Both the position numbers and the translations under genes were made by a program. Below, piece after piece: positions 61,612 to 64,000 of a stretch of 64,000 bases of DNA. The number at the start of each line of letters is the position of its first letter. Positions within the stretch are counted from its first letter, which is position 1. The notes beneath the pieces are model-generated. The model did no database searches and was not told where the DNA came from. It was given only the letters and a program-made list of their open reading frames with translations. The stretch comes from Acidaminococcus massiliensis (GTDB lineage Bacteria > Bacillota > Negativicutes > Acidaminococcales > Acidaminococcaceae), in contig NZ_LT608315.1 in the NCBI RefSeq assembly GCF_900095825.1, positions 1,414,311-1,478,310 on the forward strand. Direction: 5' to 3'.

Positions 61612-63084
61612 ATGGAAAAAAATTTAAAAGTACGTTTTGCACCCAGCCCCACTGGGCCGTTCCACATCGGAGGAGCCCGGTCCGCTCTGTTCAACTGGCT
61701 GCTGGCCCGGAAAGAGCACGGAACCATGCTGCTGCGGATCGAAGACACCGACCGGGACCGGTCTAAGCCGGAATGGGAAGCCAATATCAAGGCTGCCCTG
61801 CGATGGCTGGGCATCGATTGGGATGAAGGGGTGGATGTAGGCGGCCCCAATGGTCCCTACCGGCAGATGGAACGGCTGGATATCTACAAAAAATATACCG
61901 ACAAACTGCTGGCAGAAGGCAAGGCTTATTACTGCTACTGCACTCCGGAAGAACTGGAAGCAGAACGGGAAGCCCTGACCGCCCAGGGGAAAATGCCCCG
62001 GTACATGGGCAAATGCCGGAACCTGACCCCGGAGCAGCGGGCAGCTTATGAAGCGGAAGGCCGGAAACCTACCATCCGGTTCCGGGTGCCGGAAGACCAG
62101 GATATCGTGGTCCACGATGAAGTCCGGGGGGATGTGCATTTCGAGTCCAATGGTATCGGGGATTTCGTCATCGTGAAGAGCGACGGCATCCCGACCTATA
62201 ACTACGCAGTGGTCATCGATGATGCCCTCATGGGGGTCAACTGCGTGATCCGGGCGGAAGAACATCTGTCCAATACCCCTCGGCAGCTGCTGCTCTACGA
62301 TGCCCTGGGGTTCAAAAAACCCACCTTCGGCCATATTTCCCTGATCTTGGGGCCGGACCACAAGAAGATGAGCAAACGGCACGGGGCTACGTCCGTGGAC
62401 CAGTACCGGCAGATGGGCTATCTGCCCGATGCCATCGTGAACTTCCTGGCTCTTCTGGGCTGGGCGCCCAATTCTGACCAGGAAATCTTCTCCCGGGAAG
62501 ATTTGATTCGGGAATTCTCTTTAGACCACGTGGCCAAGAATCCGGCTGTGTTCGACATCAAGAAGCTGAACTGGCTGAATGCCCACTATATGCGCCAGCT
62601 GTCTGATGAGGACTATGTGGCCTTTGCCGTACCCTTCATGAAGGAAGCCGGCTATATGACCGGGGAAGAGACCGGGGAAAAGCTGGAATGGCTGAAAAAG
62701 GTCATCCTCACTGCCCGGGACCAGGCCGAATTCGGGAAGGAAATCCCGGAAAAGGTGGCTCTGTACTTCACCGATGCCTTCGATTTCGAGACGCCTGAAG
62801 CGGAAGCCGTGCTGAAGGAAGAAACGGTGCCCCAGGTGATGGGCCTGTTCCTGGAGAAACTGGCGGCTGCGGAAAATCTGGACCATGCCAGTACCAAAGC
62901 CCTGTTCAAGGCCGTCCAGAAGGAAACCAAGCTGGGAGGCAAGAAAGTGTTCATGCCTGTCCGGGTGGCCCTCACCGGAAACCAGCATGGGCCGGAACTG
63001 GCAGAAATGATCCCGCTTCTGGGCAAAGAACGTACGGCAGCCCGGATCCGTGGCAGCCTGGCTAAAGCCGGCGTGAGCCTGTAA
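61612..63084 (+). CDS. gltX: Glutamyl-tRNA synthetase
   Basis: 490 aa, class I synthetase. HIGH signature in PSPTGPFHIGGARSALFNWLL; KMSKS variant KKMSKRHGA at about residue 250; anticodon-binding alpha-helical C-terminus. It charges tRNA-Glu, and possibly tRNA-Gln for amidation. Ribosome site GGGAGGAAG. The order ispDF-gltX-cysS is conserved in Firmicutes. Confidence 0.95.
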   Translation: MEKNLKVRFAPSPTGPFHIGGARSALFNWLLARKEHGTMLLRIEDTDRDRSKPEWEANIKAALRWLGIDWDEGVDVGGPNGPYRQMERLDIYKKYTDKLLAEGKAYYCYCTPEELEAEREALTAQGKMPRYMGKCRNLTPEQRAAYEAEGRKPTIRFRVPEDQDIVVHDEVRGDVHFESNGIGDFVIVKSDGIPTYNYAVVIDDALMGVNCVIRAEEHLSNTPRQLLLYDALGFKKPTFGHISLILGPDHKKMSKRHGATSVDQYRQMGYLPDAIVNFLALLGWAPNSDQEIFSREDLIREFSLDHVAKNPAVFDIKKLNWLNAHYMRQLSDEDYVAFAVPFMKEAGYMTGEETGEKLEWLKKVILTARDQAEFGKEIPEKVALYFTDAFDFETPEAEAVLKEETVPQVMGLFLEKLAAAENLDHASTKALFKAVQKETKLGGKKVFMPVRVALTGNQHGPELAEMIPLLGKERTAARIRGSLAKAGVSL

Positions 63085-63099
63085 AGAAAGGAGTCTCTC

Positions 63100-64000
63100 A
63101 TGAGCATCCGTGTATATAATGATATGACCCGGCAGAAGGAGGAATTCGTCCCCTTGCATCCAGGGAAAGTGGGAATCTATGTGTGCGGGGTCACGCCCTA
63201 CAACCATCCTCATATCGGAAACGCCCGGCCCTTTGTGGTCTGGGATGTGATCCGCCGGTTCTTGGATCATGAAGGGTACGATGTGACCTATGTGCAGAAC
63301 TTCACCGATGTGGACGATAAAATCATCCGGGCCGCCAATGAAGAAGGAGTCACCTGGGATGTGATCGCCAACCGGTACATCAAGGCCTATTTCGAAGTGA
63401 TGGACAAGCTCCATGTGAAGCGGGCCCATATCTATCCCCGGGTCTCCGAACACATCCCGGACATCATCCACACCGTCCAGCAGCTGATCGACAATGGCTA
63501 CGGCTATGTGGTGGACGGGGATGTGTATTACCGGGTGGAACGGTTCAGCCATTACGGAGAGCTGTCTGGCCGGAAGCTGGAAGACATGATGGCCGGCGCT
63601 CGGGTGGACGTGGACGAACGGAAAGAGAATCCCATGGATTTCGCCCTGTGGAAATCTGCTAAACCGGGAGAACCTTCTTGGGACAGCCCCTGGGGCAAAG
63701 GCCGCCCGGGCTGGCACATCGAATGTTCTACCATGAGCACCAAGTACCTGGGGAATACTTTGGACTTCCATGGGGGCGGCAGCGACCTGATCTTCCCCCA
63801 TCATGAAAACGAAATCGCCCAGAGCGAAGGGGCTACGGGAGTCCATCCTTTTGTCCGGTACTGGGTCCATAACGGGTTCATCACCATCAATGAAGAAAAA
63901 ATGTCCAAATCCCTGGGCAACTTCAAGACGGTGTATGATCTCTTGAAGGAATACGAACCGGAAACCATCCGGTACTTCATCCTGAATACCCACTACCGGA
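63100..64000 (+). CDS. cysS: Cysteinyl-tRNA synthetase (3' end outside window)
   Basis: Starts at ATG 63100 after AAAGGAG and is open to the window edge (300 codons). Motifs: [20 protein letters not shown] (HIGH region and zinc Cys), [24 protein letters not shown] and [20 protein letters not shown] (zinc ligands), and [11 protein letters not shown] (KMSKS). The C-terminal anticodon domain is missing only because of the edge. Confidence 0.95.
   Translation, partial: MSIRVYNDMTRQKEEFVPLHPGKVGIYVCGVTPYNHPHIGNARPFVVWDVIRRFLDHEGYDVTYVQNFTDVDDKIIRAANEEGVTWDVIANRYIKAYFEVMDKLHVKRAHIYPRVSEHIPDIIHTVQQLIDNGYGYVVDGDVYYRVERFSHYGELSGRKLEDMMAGARVDVDERKENPMDFALWKSAKPGEPSWDSPWGKGRPGWHIECSTMSTKYLGNTLDFHGGGSDLIFPHHENEIAQSEGATGVHPFVRYWVHNGFITINEEKMSKSLGNFKTVYDLLKEYEPETIRYFILNTHYR

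Overview
The window reads as the chromosome of a diderm Firmicute, most likely class Negativicutes and perhaps Acidaminococcus-like. This is inferred from several features. The housekeeping genes (carD, PIN/TRAM, ispDF, gltX, cysS, niaR) are Firmicute-type. They sit beside outer-membrane biology: a trimeric autotransporter with a YadA-type anchor plus an SLH domain, and a prophage with a spanin-like gene pair. Core genes and prophage are GC-rich with heavy CGG arginine use. The middle island is clearly AT-richer.

Region 1 (1-32.8 kb) is most of a siphovirus prophage, cut by the left window edge. In order it holds a P4-type primase (partial), a VRR-NUC nuclease, a SNF2 helicase broken by a 5-bp duplication, a sigma-like late regulator, HNH and the small terminase. 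An accessory block follows (ParB-methylase, amidoligase, DUF4314, small unknowns and a methyltransferase on the opposite strand). Then come the large terminase, HK97-type head genes, connectors, the tail tube, G/GT chaperones with a -1 frameshift site, the tape measure, distal tail and hub, fibre, a radical-SAM/Cys-rich-peptide cassette, and lysis genes (holin-like, amidase, overlapping spanin-like pair). Short promoter-gene-terminator inserts (morons) interrupt the tail operon. A TTGCTA-N17-GATATA-like element recurs before the accessory genes.

The most interesting stretch is 26.2-30.9 kb. Two radical SAM/SPASM enzymes bracket two small proteins whose C-terminal halves are almost pure Cys-Gln-X repeats (19 and 18 Cys), plus a degenerate Hint-like protein and two unknown proteins. 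All are tightly or translationally coupled to the tail-fibre gene. A tail protein 3 kb upstream ends in the same Cys/Asp-rich motif as the two peptides. This looks like a phage tail tip carrying radical-SAM-modified polypeptides, an arrangement I do not recognise as described.

Region 2 (32.8-52.5 kb) begins with niaR and an AMIN/amidase gene. It continues into an AT-rich island of serine recombinases, a giant trimeric autotransporter with three homopolymer frameshifts, a SemiSWEET transporter and many decayed insertion sequences (ISLre2, IS21, IS256, IS30). The right edge of the island truncates comF.

Region 3 (52.5-64 kb) is conserved chromosome: a heterodimeric ABC exporter, an aminotransferase, an M48 protease, CarD, a PIN/TRAM protein, IspDF, GltX and CysS (cut by the right edge). 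No tRNA, rRNA or CRISPR array was recognised.
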